Shown here: positions 1 through 9,003 of the stretch, piece by piece
Layout of the letters: each line of letters starts with the position of its first letter
Position numbering within the stretch: the first letter of the stretch is position 1
Origin: Tenacibaculum soleae
Lineage (GTDB): Bacteria; Bacteroidota; Bacteroidia; Flavobacteriales; Flavobacteriaceae
Assembly (NCBI RefSeq): GCF_001693415.1
Contig: NZ_MAKX01000002.1
Location: forward strand, 372,001 to 436,000
Reading direction: 5' to 3'
DNA length: 64,000 bases
Notes under the pieces: model-generated
Database searches by the model: none
Told to the model about the DNA's origin: nothing
What the model saw: only the letters and a program-made list of their open reading frames with translations
Made by a program: the position numbers and the translations under genes

Positions 1-1332
1 GAATTTTATCGAAACTGGCGACCAGAAATAAAATCACCAAACGATATTTGGAATGACATTGTAAAAGTTACCAAGTTACCAGGCGTTACTTCTGCACCTA
101 AACTACAACCTATTGAAACACGATTGGTAATGCTGCAAACAGGTATGCGTGCACCAATGGGAATAAAAGTTAAAGGTCAAGATTTAAAACAAATTGAAGC
201 CTTTGGTGTACAGTTAGAAGGAATTTTAAAACAAGCTGATGGTGTAAAAGACGAAGCTGTTTTTGCAGACCGTATTGTAGGAAAACCTTATTTACTTATT
301 GATATTGATAGGGAAAAAATTGCACGTTATGGTATATCTATACAAGATGTACAAGAGGTGCTAAAAGTAGCTGTTGGTGGTATGGTTTTAACCCAAACTG
401 TTGAAGGTAGGGAGCGTTATGGAGTACGTGTTAGATACCCAAGAGAATTAAGAGCTAATCCAACCGATTTAAAGCAAATCTATGTGCCAGTTGAAAAAGG
501 CAGTCCAGTACCATTAAGCGAATTGGCAACCATTAGATATGAACAAGGGCCACAAGTTATTAAGAGTGAGGATACTTTTTTAGTAGGCTATGTATTATTC
601 GATAAAATGGATGGCTTTGCAGAAGTAAATGTTGTTGAAAATGCACAAGCTTTAATTCAGCAAAAAATAGATTCAGGCGAATTGGTAGTACCAAAAGGGG
701 TTAATTATCAATTTACAGGAAGCTATGAAAATCAAATAAGAGCAGAAAAAACTTTATCGGTTGTAGTGCCTTTGGCATTGGCTATTATTTTCTTAATACT
801 CTATTTTCAATTCCGTTCAGTAGGTACATCATTAATGGTATTTACTGGTATTGCAGTTGCTTTTGCAGGTGGTTTTTTAATGATCTGGTTATATGGTCAA
901 GATTGGTTTTTAAACTTCAACTTTTTTGGCGAAAATCTGCGTGATTTATTTCAGATGCATCCAATTAATTTGAGTGTTGCTGTTTGGGTAGGCTTTATTG
1001 CACTTTTCGGAATTGCAACCGATGATGGTGTAGTTATGGCAACGTACTTAACTCAAATATTTGAAAGGAATACACCAAAAAACAAAAAGCAAATCAGAGC
1101 AGCTGTTGTTGAAGCAGGAGAAAAACGTATTAGACCGTGTTTAATGACTACTGCAACAACCATATTGGCATTATTACCAGTATTAACCTCAACAGGTCGT
1201 GGTAGTGATATTATGATTCCTATGGCAATACCAAGTTTTGGAGGTATGCTAATTGCCTTAATCACCTTATTTGTAGTACCAGTTTTATACAGCTGGAAAG
1301 CAGAAGCTCAACTAAAAAGAACATCAAAATGA
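1..1332 (+). CDS. Heavy-metal RND efflux pump, CusA/CzcA type (3' part; gene starts left of window)
   Basis: The frame is open from the first base, so only the C-terminal 443 residues are visible, against roughly 1,000-1,250 for a full CusA/CzcA pump. The visible part holds the second periplasmic porter loop, then the last hydrophobic segments. RND proteins of this family sit in the inner membrane and use proton flux to push Cu(I)/Ag(I) or divalent metals through an adaptor and a TolC channel. The downstream order (TolC channel, DUF3347, haem-binding protein, CopA, CusB-like adaptor) points to copper or silver, which is inferred from context. The stop TGA overlaps the next start as ATGA, so the two genes are translationally coupled. 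Confidence 0.93.
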   Translation, partial: EFYRNWRPEIKSPNDIWNDIVKVTKLPGVTSAPKLQPIETRLVMLQTGMRAPMGIKVKGQDLKQIEAFGVQLEGILKQADGVKDEAVFADRIVGKPYLLIDIDREKIARYGISIQDVQEVLKVAVGGMVLTQTVEGRERYGVRVRYPRELRANPTDLKQIYVPVEKGSPVPLSELATIRYEQGPQVIKSEDTFLVGYVLFDKMDGFAEVNVVENAQALIQQKIDSGELVVPKGVNYQFTGSYENQIRAEKTLSVVVPLALAIIFLILYFQFRSVGTSLMVFTGIAVAFAGGFLMIWLYGQDWFLNFNFFGENLRDLFQMHPINLSVAVWVGFIALFGIATDDGVVMATYLTQIFERNTPKNKKQIRAAVVEAGEKRIRPCLMTTATTILALLPVLTSTGRGSDIMIPMAIPSFGGMLIALITLFVVPVLYSWKAEAQLKRTSK

Positions 1333-2552
1333 AACATATAAAAACAATCTTTTTTCTTTTTTCTTTTCTCTTTGTTCTCAAAGGAAATGCACAAGAATTA
1401 CAAACTTTAATCGATGAAGCTTTGGTAAACAATCCAGAGATTCAAAAATTCGAGTTACAGCACAAGAGAGTTTCAGAAAAAGTAAATGAAGTTAATACCA
1501 TTCCAAATACCGAATTTGGAGTAGGTTATTTTGTAAGTGAGCCAGAAACAAGAACTGGAGCCCAACGCTTTAAAGTTTCTGCAAAACAAATGTTGCCTTG
1601 GTTTGGCTCAATAACAGCAAGAGAAAATTATGTAAGTTCTTTAGCTGAAACTAAATATGAAGATATTGTAATTGCCAAACGTAAATTAATGGTTTCGGTA
1701 TCACAATCGTATTACAAGTTATATACTAATAAAGCAAAACAAAAAGTATTAACTAACAATATCGAACTCTTAAAAACTTACGAAACAATGGCTTTAACTT
1801 CTGTCGAAGTTGGCAAAGCTTCAGCAGTAGATGTGTTACGATTACAGATGCGTCAAAATGAATTACAACAATTAAAAGAAGTGTTGCAACAACAATTTTT
1901 AGCAGAACAAACAACCTTAAATAAACTTTTAAATAGAGAAAAAGAGGTTTCTATAGTTGTTGTTGATAAATTAAATATGCCTTCTGAAGATTTTGAAATC
2001 ACTTTTGAAAATTTAGCATTGCATCCTGAATTATTAAAATATGATAAACTCTTTAAATCCATTGAACAATCAGAATTATTAAACCAAAAAGAAAGCAGTC
2101 CTATGATTGGTTTTGGATTAGATTATATCAATGTGGCGAAACGTCCAAATATGGACTTTAGCGATAATGGAAAAGATATTGTAATGCCAATGGTGTCTTT
2201 ATCAATACCAATATTTAATAAAAAATATAAATCGAAAACAAAGCAAAACGAGTTACAACAGCAGGAAATTACTGCACAAAAACAAGAACGCTTAAATACT
2301 TTGGAAACGCTTTTAGATAAAGCAATAAAAGAAAGAGTGTCTGCAAGAATAAGTTATAAAACTCAAACCAAAAATTTGAAGCAAGCTAATGATGCAGAGC
2401 AAATATTAATCAAAAGTTACGAAACAGGAACAATTGATTTTAATGATGTTTTAGACATTCAAGAACTGCAATTAAAGTTTCAAATGAATCAAATAGAATC
2501 GATTAAAACTTATTATTTACAAACCACAATCATCAATTATTTAAGCAACTAA
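1329..2552 (+). CDS. TolC-family outer-membrane efflux channel (CusC-like)
   Basis: The 407-residue protein has an N-terminal signal peptide ending near residue 20 (GNAQE) and two long amphipathic, Gln/Glu/Lys-rich helical repeats typical of outer-membrane efflux proteins. It would be the exit duct for the RND pump directly upstream, whose stop codon its start overlaps by 4 bases. Unlike the second RND system at 9-13 kb, where the channel is fused to the pump, here it is a separate gene. Metal specificity cannot be read from the sequence; copper or silver is inferred from neighbours. Confidence 0.9.
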   Translation: MKHIKTIFFLFSFLFVLKGNAQELQTLIDEALVNNPEIQKFELQHKRVSEKVNEVNTIPNTEFGVGYFVSEPETRTGAQRFKVSAKQMLPWFGSITARENYVSSLAETKYEDIVIAKRKLMVSVSQSYYKLYTNKAKQKVLTNNIELLKTYETMALTSVEVGKASAVDVLRLQMRQNELQQLKEVLQQQFLAEQTTLNKLLNREKEVSIVVVDKLNMPSEDFEITFENLALHPELLKYDKLFKSIEQSELLNQKESSPMIGFGLDYINVAKRPNMDFSDNGKDIVMPMVSLSIPIFNKKYKSKTKQNELQQQEITAQKQERLNTLETLLDKAIKERVSARISYKTQTKNLKQANDAEQILIKSYETGTIDFNDVLDIQELQLKFQMNQIESIKTYYLQTTIINYLSN

Positions 2553-2579
2553 AAACAAGTATAATTTAAAACAATAAAA

Positions 2580-3173
2580 ATGAAATATTTAAAAACAATA
2601 GTAGCAATTTTAGTAATCTCTTTAATAAATCTTACAATAATTTCTTGTAAAGATGCAAAAAAGGAGAATACTCAAGACAGCATAGTTCATTCAGAAATGA
2701 ACCATAACAAAATGGATAAATCCAATAATATGATGGATGATAATTCACAAAATTCAGGTGTTCAAAAAGTGTTAGCAGACTATATGATACTTAAAGATGC
2801 TTTAGTAGAAACCGACAAAAACAAAGCTGCTAAAGCTGGCGATAAATTGAACAATACTTTGAGCAAATTTGAAATAAATGGTTTTACTGTTGAACAGCAA
2901 AAAGAACTTAAAGATATTATTACAGATGCCAAAGAACACGCAGAACATATTGGTAGAAGTGAAATAGATCACCAAAGAGAACATTTTAAAACATTGAGTA
3001 AGGATATTATGGATATGGTTGCAATTACCGGTACTAAAAATACTTTATATCAACAATTTTGTCCAATGTATGATGGTGGCAGCGCTTGGTTAAGTTTGAA
3101 CAAGGAAATTAAAAATCCTTATTACGGTAGTAAAATGCTGAAATGTGGTAAAGTGCAAAAAGAGATTAACTAA
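2580..3173 (+). CDS. DUF3347 lipoprotein of the copper cluster
   Basis: This 197-residue protein has a lipoprotein signal with the lipobox cysteine at residue 23 (TIISCKD), a Met/His-rich linker (residues about 38-55) and a DUF3347 domain (about 63-195). The domain carries the family's FCPM motif and a late cysteine (MLKCGK). DUF3347 proteins recur in Bacteroidota copper clusters; a copper-binding or chaperone role is inferred from the Met, His and Cys residues. The C-terminal third of the adaptor at 6200-7969 is a divergent copy of the same domain with the same motifs. Its stop abuts the ATG of the next gene. Confidence 0.85.
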   Translation: MKYLKTIVAILVISLINLTIISCKDAKKENTQDSIVHSEMNHNKMDKSNNMMDDNSQNSGVQKVLADYMILKDALVETDKNKAAKAGDKLNNTLSKFEINGFTVEQQKELKDIITDAKEHAEHIGRSEIDHQREHFKTLSKDIMDMVAITGTKNTLYQQFCPMYDGGSAWLSLNKEIKNPYYGSKMLKCGKVQKEIN

Positions 3174-3629
3174 ATGAAAATTGTAAAAATCATAGCATTG
3201 GTTTTAGTGGTGTGTTTTGTAGGCATACAGTTTATGCCTACAGAACTAAACCAAAGTAATATCGTACCAAAAACAGATTTTTTATTGGTAAATAATACAC
3301 CTAAAAATATCAATACATTATTGCAAACGTCCTGTTATGATTGTCACAGTAATAATACAAGCTATCCTTGGTATAATAAAATTCAACCCATTGCTTGGTT
3401 TCTCGAAAACCATATTGCCGATGGAAAAGAAGAGCTGAATTTTAATAACTGGGACACGTATTCAACCAGAAGAAAGAATAGCAAATTAAAGTCAATTATT
3501 AATCAGATTAAGAACAATGAAATGCCACTTTCATCTTACACCTTAATTCATAAAAACGCAAAATTATCAACATCTGAAAAGACATTGGTTATTGATTATA
3601 TAAAGAAACTAAAAGGCAATTTAAAATAA
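3174..3629 (+). CDS. Haem-binding-domain (c-type haem) periplasmic protein
   Basis: The 151-residue protein has an N-terminal membrane anchor or uncleaved signal (residues 5-21) followed by the haem-binding domain of Pfam Haem_bd type. The covalent haem motif CYDCH is at residues 54-58, followed by the family's typical SNNTSYPWYNKIQP stretch. It is a probable mono-haem c-type cytochrome facing the periplasm. It starts at the base after the previous stop, so it belongs to the copper operon. A redox role such as Cu(I)/Cu(II) interconversion is speculation; only the haem motif and context support it. Confidence 0.85.
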   Translation: MKIVKIIALVLVVCFVGIQFMPTELNQSNIVPKTDFLLVNNTPKNINTLLQTSCYDCHSNNTSYPWYNKIQPIAWFLENHIADGKEELNFNNWDTYSTRRKNSKLKSIINQIKNNEMPLSSYTLIHKNAKLSTSEKTLVIDYIKKLKGNLK

Positions 3630-3702
3630 AGCCCTGATGTGGGAAGGAAATACTAATTAATTGGTTAATAGCCCTTCCCTTGTCAGGCACAAAAATAAAA
3701 TA

Positions 3703-6195
3703 ATGAAACACACATATCATATACACGGAATGACTTGCAACGGTTGTCGCAGTCACGTAGAAGAAACACTTTCAAAAGTTGATGATGTTTCAAACGTAAA
3801 AGTCAATTTAGAAAAATCAGAAGCTATTATTGAAATGCAATCACATATTTCAATTGAAATATTTCAAAAAGCATTAAAAGATGATGGTGGTCGATATAGT
3901 ATTCATAAACAAGGTAAACACCAACCTAATAAAGAAAAAAAGCAGGAACAACCTAAAGGCAAAGGAACAGGTACATTTTATTGTCCTATGCACTGCGAAG
4001 AAGACAAAACATATAATAAAGCAGGTGATTGTCCTGTTTGTGGAATGGACTTGGTGGAAGAAAGAAGTTTAACTACTGCAAGTAGCCAATTTACGTGTCC
4101 AATGCACCCAGAAATAATTAAAGACGAAGCAGGTTTTTGTCCTATTTGTGGGATGGATTTAGTGCCATTAGAAGCGGATATTTCAGAAGAAGACAAAACC
4201 TATAAAAAACTATTAAAAAAGTTTTGGATAGCTGTAATTTTTACTGTACCAATTTTTTTAATTGCAATGTCAGAAGCATTAGATAATAATCCTTTATATA
4301 ATGTTTTAGAACAAAAACAATGGAACTGGATTCAGTTTGCATTATCAATCCCTGTAGTGTTTTATGCAACTTGGATGTTCTTTAAACGTGCTTACACATC
4401 AATAAAAACAATGAACCTGAATATGTTTACTTTAATTGGTATTGGTTCGGGTATCGCGTGGTTATTTAGTGTATTTGCAATGGTATTTCCAGATGTATTT
4501 CCACAAGATTTTAAAACAGCCGATGGTAATGTATTTGTTTATTTTGAAGCTACAACGGTAATTTTAACATTAGTATTATTAGGGCAATTATTAGAAGCAA
4601 GAGCACATAGTCAAACAAGTGGAGCAATAAAAGAATTACTAAAATTAGTGCCTTCAACAGCAACATTGGTTACTAATGGAGAAGATAAAGTTATTGCAAT
4701 CGATAAAATTGAAAAAGACAATTTATTACGAGTTAAGCCTGGAGAAAAAATTCCAGTAGATGGTAGTATTGTAGAAGGACATAGTAGTATTGATGAATCT
4801 ATGATTACTGGAGAACCTATTCCTGTAGATAAGAGTATAGACGATAAAGTAAGTTCTGGCACAATTAACGGTACAAAGTCATTTATTATGAAAGCTGAAA
4901 AGGTAGGTTCCGAAACCTTACTTTCTCAAATTATTCATATGGTAAATAATGCAAGTCGTTCAAAAGCACCTATTCAAAAATTAGCAGATAGAATATCTAA
5001 ATACTTTGTTCCAATTGTATTAGTTGTTGCAGTAATAACATTTATAGTTTGGGCTATTTTTGGTCCAGAACCTGCTTATGTTTTTGCCTTTGTAAATGCA
5101 ATTGCTGTATTAATTATTGCTTGTCCTTGTGCATTAGGTTTGGCAACACCAATGTCTGTTATGGTTGGTGTTGGTAGAGGTGCACAATCTGGTGTATTAA
5201 TTAAAAATGCTGAAGCATTAGAAAAAATGAATAAGGTAGATACGCTTATTGTAGATAAAACAGGTACGATTACTGAAGGAAAACCATCAGTTGAAAAAGT
5301 AATCTCAATTAATAATTTAAAAGAAGAAAAGCTACTTCATTTCATTGCTTCCTTAAATCAATATAGCGAACATCCTTTAGCAGAAGCTATTGTAAACTAT
5401 GGTAAATCTAAAAATACTGTAATTACAAAAGTAAACGATTTTCAAGCTGTAGCAGGAAAAGGTGTTATAGGTACTGTTGAAAACAAAAAAGTTGCTTTAG
5501 GTAATGCAAAGTTATTAGAGCAGTTTGCCATAACTATTTCTAAAAATTTAGAAACTAATGTGGTTGCAGAACAAGAACAAGGTAAAACAGTATCGTATAT
5601 AGCAGTAGATAATGAAGCTGTTGGATATGTAACTATTTTCGATGCCATTAAAACCACAAGTCAAAATGCTATTAAACAACTACAAGATAATGGTGTTGAG
5701 GTAATAATGCTAACTGGTGATAATAAAAATACTGCAAAATCGGTAGCAGAACAATTAAACCTTAAACACTATAAAGCAGAATGTCTTCCAGAAGATAAAT
5801 TGAATGAAATTGATAAACTTCAACAAAAAGGAAGTGTTGTAGCAATGGCAGGTGATGGTATTAACGATGCGCCAGCTTTAGCACAGTCAGATGTTGGTAT
5901 TGCAATGGGTACAGGTACAGATGTAGCTATTGAAAGCGCTTCAATTACGTTAGTAAAAGGAGATTTACAAGGTATTGTAAAAGCTAAAAAATTAAGTCAC
6001 GATGTTGTTAAAAACATAAAACAGAATCTCTTTTTTGCTTTTATATACAATGTATTGGGTGTGCCCATTGCAGCAGGTGTTTTATACCCAATATTCGGGT
6101 TATTACTATCACCAATGATTGCAGCTTTAGCAATGAGTTTTAGTTCAGTATCAGTAATTGCAAACGCATTAAGATTAAGAAATATTAAAATATAG
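3703..6195 (+). CDS. copA: Copper/silver-translocating P1B-1-type ATPase CopA with HMA and two heavy-metal-binding domains
   Basis: This 830-residue ATPase exports Cu(I)/Ag(I) from the cytosol. In order it has an N-terminal HMA domain (GMTCNGC, Cys12/Cys15), two CPMH...CPxCGMDL heavy-metal-binding modules (about 94-120 and 131-155), eight predicted membrane helices, the actuator TGEP motif, the CPC ion site at 474-476, the phosphorylated Asp518 in DKTGT, and the GDGIND hinge. The last helices carry the YN and MxxSS signatures of copper-type pumps. The frame is open back to a TTG at 3661, but the ATG at 3703 is chosen because the HMA domain begins right after it. It lies 4 bases before the adaptor gene. 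Confidence 0.95.
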   Translation: MKHTYHIHGMTCNGCRSHVEETLSKVDDVSNVKVNLEKSEAIIEMQSHISIEIFQKALKDDGGRYSIHKQGKHQPNKEKKQEQPKGKGTGTFYCPMHCEEDKTYNKAGDCPVCGMDLVEERSLTTASSQFTCPMHPEIIKDEAGFCPICGMDLVPLEADISEEDKTYKKLLKKFWIAVIFTVPIFLIAMSEALDNNPLYNVLEQKQWNWIQFALSIPVVFYATWMFFKRAYTSIKTMNLNMFTLIGIGSGIAWLFSVFAMVFPDVFPQDFKTADGNVFVYFEATTVILTLVLLGQLLEARAHSQTSGAIKELLKLVPSTATLVTNGEDKVIAIDKIEKDNLLRVKPGEKIPVDGSIVEGHSSIDESMITGEPIPVDKSIDDKVSSGTINGTKSFIMKAEKVGSETLLSQIIHMVNNASRSKAPIQKLADRISKYFVPIVLVVAVITFIVWAIFGPEPAYVFAFVNAIAVLIIACPCALGLATPMSVMVGVGRGAQSGVLIKNAEALEKMNKVDTLIVDKTGTITEGKPSVEKVISINNLKEEKLLHFIASLNQYSEHPLAEAIVNYGKSKNTVITKVNDFQAVAGKGVIGTVENKKVALGNAKLLEQFAITISKNLETNVVAEQEQGKTVSYIAVDNEAVGYVTIFDAIKTTSQNAIKQLQDNGVEVIMLTGDNKNTAKSVAEQLNLKHYKAECLPEDKLNEIDKLQQKGSVVAMAGDGINDAPALAQSDVGIAMGTGTDVAIESASITLVKGDLQGIVKAKKLSHDVVKNIKQNLFFAFIYNVLGVPIAAGVLYPIFGLLLSPMIAALAMSFSSVSVIANALRLRNIKI

Positions 6196-6199
6196 AAAA

Positions 6200-7969
6200 A
6201 TGAAAAAATATATAGTTTACATAGTAATATTAGCAGTTGGCTTATTATTAGGTTGGTTGTTATTCGGTAGTTCATCAAACAAAGAAACTGAACATAATCA
6301 CGATGAAATAGCAGAAACCAATCAAAAATGGACTTGCTCAATGCACCCACAAATTATGCAACCAGAACCTGGTGATTGCCCTATTTGTGGTATGGATTTA
6401 ATTCCTGCCGAAGCTGGAGCAGATGGTTTAGCAGCAGACCAATTCAAATTAACAAAAAATGCAATGGCGTTGGCCAACATTCAAACATCAATTGTAGGTA
6501 GTAGTAAAGCAGACGATAACGGTATTAAACTATCAGGTAAAATTGTTGCCAATGAAAAAGCAAATGCTGTGCAAGTCAGTTATTTCTCTGGAAGAATTGA
6601 ACGCTTAAATGTCAGTTTTACTGGAGAAAAAGTAAACAAAGGGCAATTATTAGCAACCATTTATTCACCAGAATTATATGCAGCACAACAAGAATTAATT
6701 ACAGCAGCTTCATTAAAGGAATCACAACCGGCATTATATAAAGCAGTTCGTAATAAATTAAAATTATGGAAACTTTCTGAAAAGCAAATCAATAAAATAG
6801 AACAAACAGGAAAAATAAAAGAAAATTTTCCTGTCTACGCAACTATCTCTGGTACTGTAACAGAAAAATTAGTAGAGCAAGGCGATTATATAAAACAAGG
6901 GCAACCTCTATTAAAAATTGCAAACTTAAATTCAGTTTGGGGAAACTTTGATGTGTACGAAAACCAAATAGACTTATTTAAAAAAGGGCAAGAAATAAAC
7001 GTAACAACAAATACTTATCCTAATAAAAAATTTAAAGGTAAAGTAGATTTTATTGACCCTATTTTAGATAACAGAACACGTACTGTTAAATTAAGAGTAG
7101 TGCTTAATAATAAAGACGAAGTATTTAAACCAGGAATGTTTATTGAAGGAAAAATTAAAGGGGTAACCTCTAATAAAGAAAAATCATTATTCGTGCCTTC
7201 ATCTGCCATTTTATGGACAGGTGAACGCTCTGTAGTATATATTAAAACCAATCCAGACCAACCAGTTTTTGAAATGCGTCAAATAACTTTAGGTAACCAA
7301 ATTGGTAGTAATTACAAAGTATTAAAAGGTTTAGAAAATGGTGATGAAATTGTAACCAACGGAACTTTTACAGTTGATGCAGCAGCACAATTACAAGGAA
7401 AAAAATCTATGATGAATAAAGATGGAGGAAAAGTAATGACTGGTCACGAAGGACATTTAGGTATGGATAGTAATTCATCAAAAAATAATACAGACCATAC
7501 CAATATGAATGAACGGTTGGAAGTATCAAAAGCATTTCAGAAACAATTAAAAAAAGTATTTGAAAGCTATATTAGTTTAAAGGATGCGTTTGTTAAAGAT
7601 AACTCAAGTAAAGCATCAGAAAATGCAAATAGTTTACTTGATAATTTGAATAATGTGGATATGAAACTAGTTAAAGATGAAGCTCATAATCATTGGATGT
7701 CATTAGTAAAAGAAATTAAATCTTCAACAATTGCTATTTCTAAAGCAGCAAATATAAAAGAGCAAAGAAATCATTTTAAACATTTGTCTTCGCATTTTAT
7801 TAAAGCTGTGCAACTATTTGGTATCAATGAAAAGGTATATGTAGAGTTTTGTCCAATGGCAGATAGTAATAAAGGTGCCTATTGGTTAAGCAAAGAAGAA
7901 AAAGTAATCAATCCATATTTTGGAGAAGCAATGCTAACCTGTGGAGAGGTAAAACAAGTTATAGAATAA
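6200..7969 (+). CDS. RND efflux periplasmic adaptor, CusB type, with heavy-metal-binding and C-terminal DUF3347 domains
   Basis: The 589-residue membrane-fusion protein bridges the RND pump and the TolC channel. It has an N-terminal membrane anchor (residues 4-21), a His-rich patch, a CSMHP...CPICGMDL metal-binding module near residues 45-70, and lipoyl/barrel-sandwich, beta-barrel and membrane-proximal domains to about 405. A Met/His-rich linker then leads to a DUF3347 domain (about 445-589) with FCPM and a terminal cysteine. CusB proteins hand Cu(I)/Ag(I) to CusA. The extra DUF3347 tail is homologous to the separate lipoprotein at 2580-3173. Adaptor and pump are separated by copA rather than adjacent. 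Confidence 0.92.
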   Translation: MKKYIVYIVILAVGLLLGWLLFGSSSNKETEHNHDEIAETNQKWTCSMHPQIMQPEPGDCPICGMDLIPAEAGADGLAADQFKLTKNAMALANIQTSIVGSSKADDNGIKLSGKIVANEKANAVQVSYFSGRIERLNVSFTGEKVNKGQLLATIYSPELYAAQQELITAASLKESQPALYKAVRNKLKLWKLSEKQINKIEQTGKIKENFPVYATISGTVTEKLVEQGDYIKQGQPLLKIANLNSVWGNFDVYENQIDLFKKGQEINVTTNTYPNKKFKGKVDFIDPILDNRTRTVKLRVVLNNKDEVFKPGMFIEGKIKGVTSNKEKSLFVPSSAILWTGERSVVYIKTNPDQPVFEMRQITLGNQIGSNYKVLKGLENGDEIVTNGTFTVDAAAQLQGKKSMMNKDGGKVMTGHEGHLGMDSNSSKNNTDHTNMNERLEVSKAFQKQLKKVFESYISLKDAFVKDNSSKASENANSLLDNLNNVDMKLVKDEAHNHWMSLVKEIKSSTIAISKAANIKEQRNHFKHLSSHFIKAVQLFGINEKVYVEFCPMADSNKGAYWLSKEEKVINPYFGEAMLTCGEVKQVIE

Positions 7970-8004
7970 TTAAATACAAATAATAACAATTAAATTTTAA
8001 AACA

Positions 8005-8403
8005 ATGAAAAAAGTAATTTTAAGTATAGCTGTTATAGCAGCTTTAGGTGTAACAAGTTGTAATAGTCAAACAAAAAAAGAAACAAAAACAACCACTACA
8101 CAAATGTCAAAAGATATGGCTATGACAGACTTGTCTTTTGGAGTAAGAGGTAATTGTGGTATGTGTAAAAAAACCATTGAAAAAGCAGTAAATGCTGTTG
8201 AAGGTGTTGCAAGTGCTAATTGGAATGTAGATAAAAAGAAAATCGATGTTTCTTTTGATGATACCAAAACCAATGCAATGGCAATTCATAAAGCAATAGC
8301 AGCTTCTGGTTATGATACTGAAAAAGTAGCAGGAAGCGAAGAAGCTTATAAAAATTTACCAGGTTGTTGTCAATACGACCACGAAATGAAAATGAATCAA
8401 TAA
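8005..8403 (+). CDS. HMA-domain lipoprotein (periplasmic metallochaperone-like)
   Basis: This 132-residue protein has a lipoprotein signal with lipobox Cys19 (GVTSCNS) and one heavy-metal-associated fold (about residues 45-112) whose metal loop reads GNCGMCKK, a variant of GMTCxxC. The C-terminus has a CC pair (LPGCCQYDH). It is probably an envelope Cu(I)-binding chaperone that completes the copper operon; the metal is inferred from the neighbours. A strong hairpin follows 25 bases after the stop, which suggests that the operon ends here. Confidence 0.87.
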   Translation: MKKVILSIAVIAALGVTSCNSQTKKETKTTTTQMSKDMAMTDLSFGVRGNCGMCKKTIEKAVNAVEGVASANWNVDKKKIDVSFDDTKTNAMAIHKAIAASGYDTEKVAGSEEAYKNLPGCCQYDHEMKMNQ

Positions 8404-8428
8404 ATAAGTATGATTTTTTAATGTAATT

Positions 8429-8466
8429 TATAGCAAAAGGAAAATTAAGGTTTTTTCTTTTGCTAT
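8429..8466 (+). terminator. Hairpin ending the copper operon
   Basis: The 11-base arms TATAGCAAAAG (8429-8439) and CTTTTGCTATA (8456/7-8466) are perfectly complementary, and the interior A and T runs can extend the stem. It lies between the HMA lipoprotein and the DUF6660 gene. The T run is inside rather than after the stem, so termination is likely but not textbook. Confidence 0.55.
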
Positions 8467-8554
8467 AAAATATAACTAACCAAACACCTTTTAATTATTG
8501 TAAAGCCTATTATTTGCACAACCATTGCATTAAATAATTTATATATTTGCTACA

Positions 8555-8866
8555 ATGAAATTATTAGCATTCATATTATCAATTTATATTTTCGCACTCA
8601 ATCTAGCACCTTGTGCTGATTTTGATGTGTCTGATAATGATGTTAAAACTGAAATTTCACAAGCTATGGATAATGACCATCAGCACCAAGATTCAGATTT
8701 ATGTTCGCCTTTTTGTATATGTCAATGTTGTCATATAAACGCTACATATTTTCAATTTTCTTACATAAAATATGAAATAACATTTATTTCTACCCAAGAT
8801 TTTTTCTACCACAATGGGATAGAAAAAGATTTTACGACTTCCATTTTACAACCACCTCGGGTATAA
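8555..8866 (+). CDS. DUF6660-family small Cys/His protein
   Basis: The 103-residue protein has an N-terminal signal peptide (MKLLAFILSIYIFALNLAPC), then a His/Asp stretch (DNDHQHQDSDLCSPFCICQCCH) with five clustered cysteines, and an aromatic C-terminal part. It matches my memory of DUF6660, which sits directly upstream of CusA-type pumps in many Bacteroidota. Metal binding or sensing in the envelope is inferred from the Cys/His cluster. A TATATTTG element at 8542-8549 ends only 5 bases before the ATG, so a very short or leaderless transcript is possible. Confidence 0.7.
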   Translation: MKLLAFILSIYIFALNLAPCADFDVSDNDVKTEISQAMDNDHQHQDSDLCSPFCICQCCHINATYFQFSYIKYEITFISTQDFFYHNGIEKDFTTSILQPPRV

Positions 8867-8916
8867 TTCAGTTTTCATAGGATAGCTATATCCTTTTTTA
8901 ATGTTTTCGTCTTCGA

Positions 8917-8947
8917 GTAGCATAGCTACGAGAAGCTCATATTGAGC
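8917..8947. repeat. Two adjacent short hairpins before the fused RND pump
   Basis: GTAGC-ATA-GCTAC (8917-8929) and GCTCA-TAT-TGAGC (8935-8947) are two perfect 5-bp stems with 3-base loops, side by side in the 137-base gap between the DUF6660 gene and the RND pump. They may be a regulatory leader structure or an interspersed repeat. No T-run follows, so they do not look like terminators. Confidence 0.4.
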
Positions 8948-9003
8948 GAAATCGAATTACGAACACACTTTTATATTTTTTAACTGAATTAATACATTTT
9001 AAT

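Noticed and set aside
3661..3702. Upstream TTG extension of copA
   Set aside because: The 14 extra residues have no domain match, and the HMA domain fits immediately after the ATG at 3703.
5997..6350. 117-residue reverse-strand frame spanning copA end and the adaptor start
   Set aside because: Shadow frame opposite two strongly supported genes; no domain pattern.
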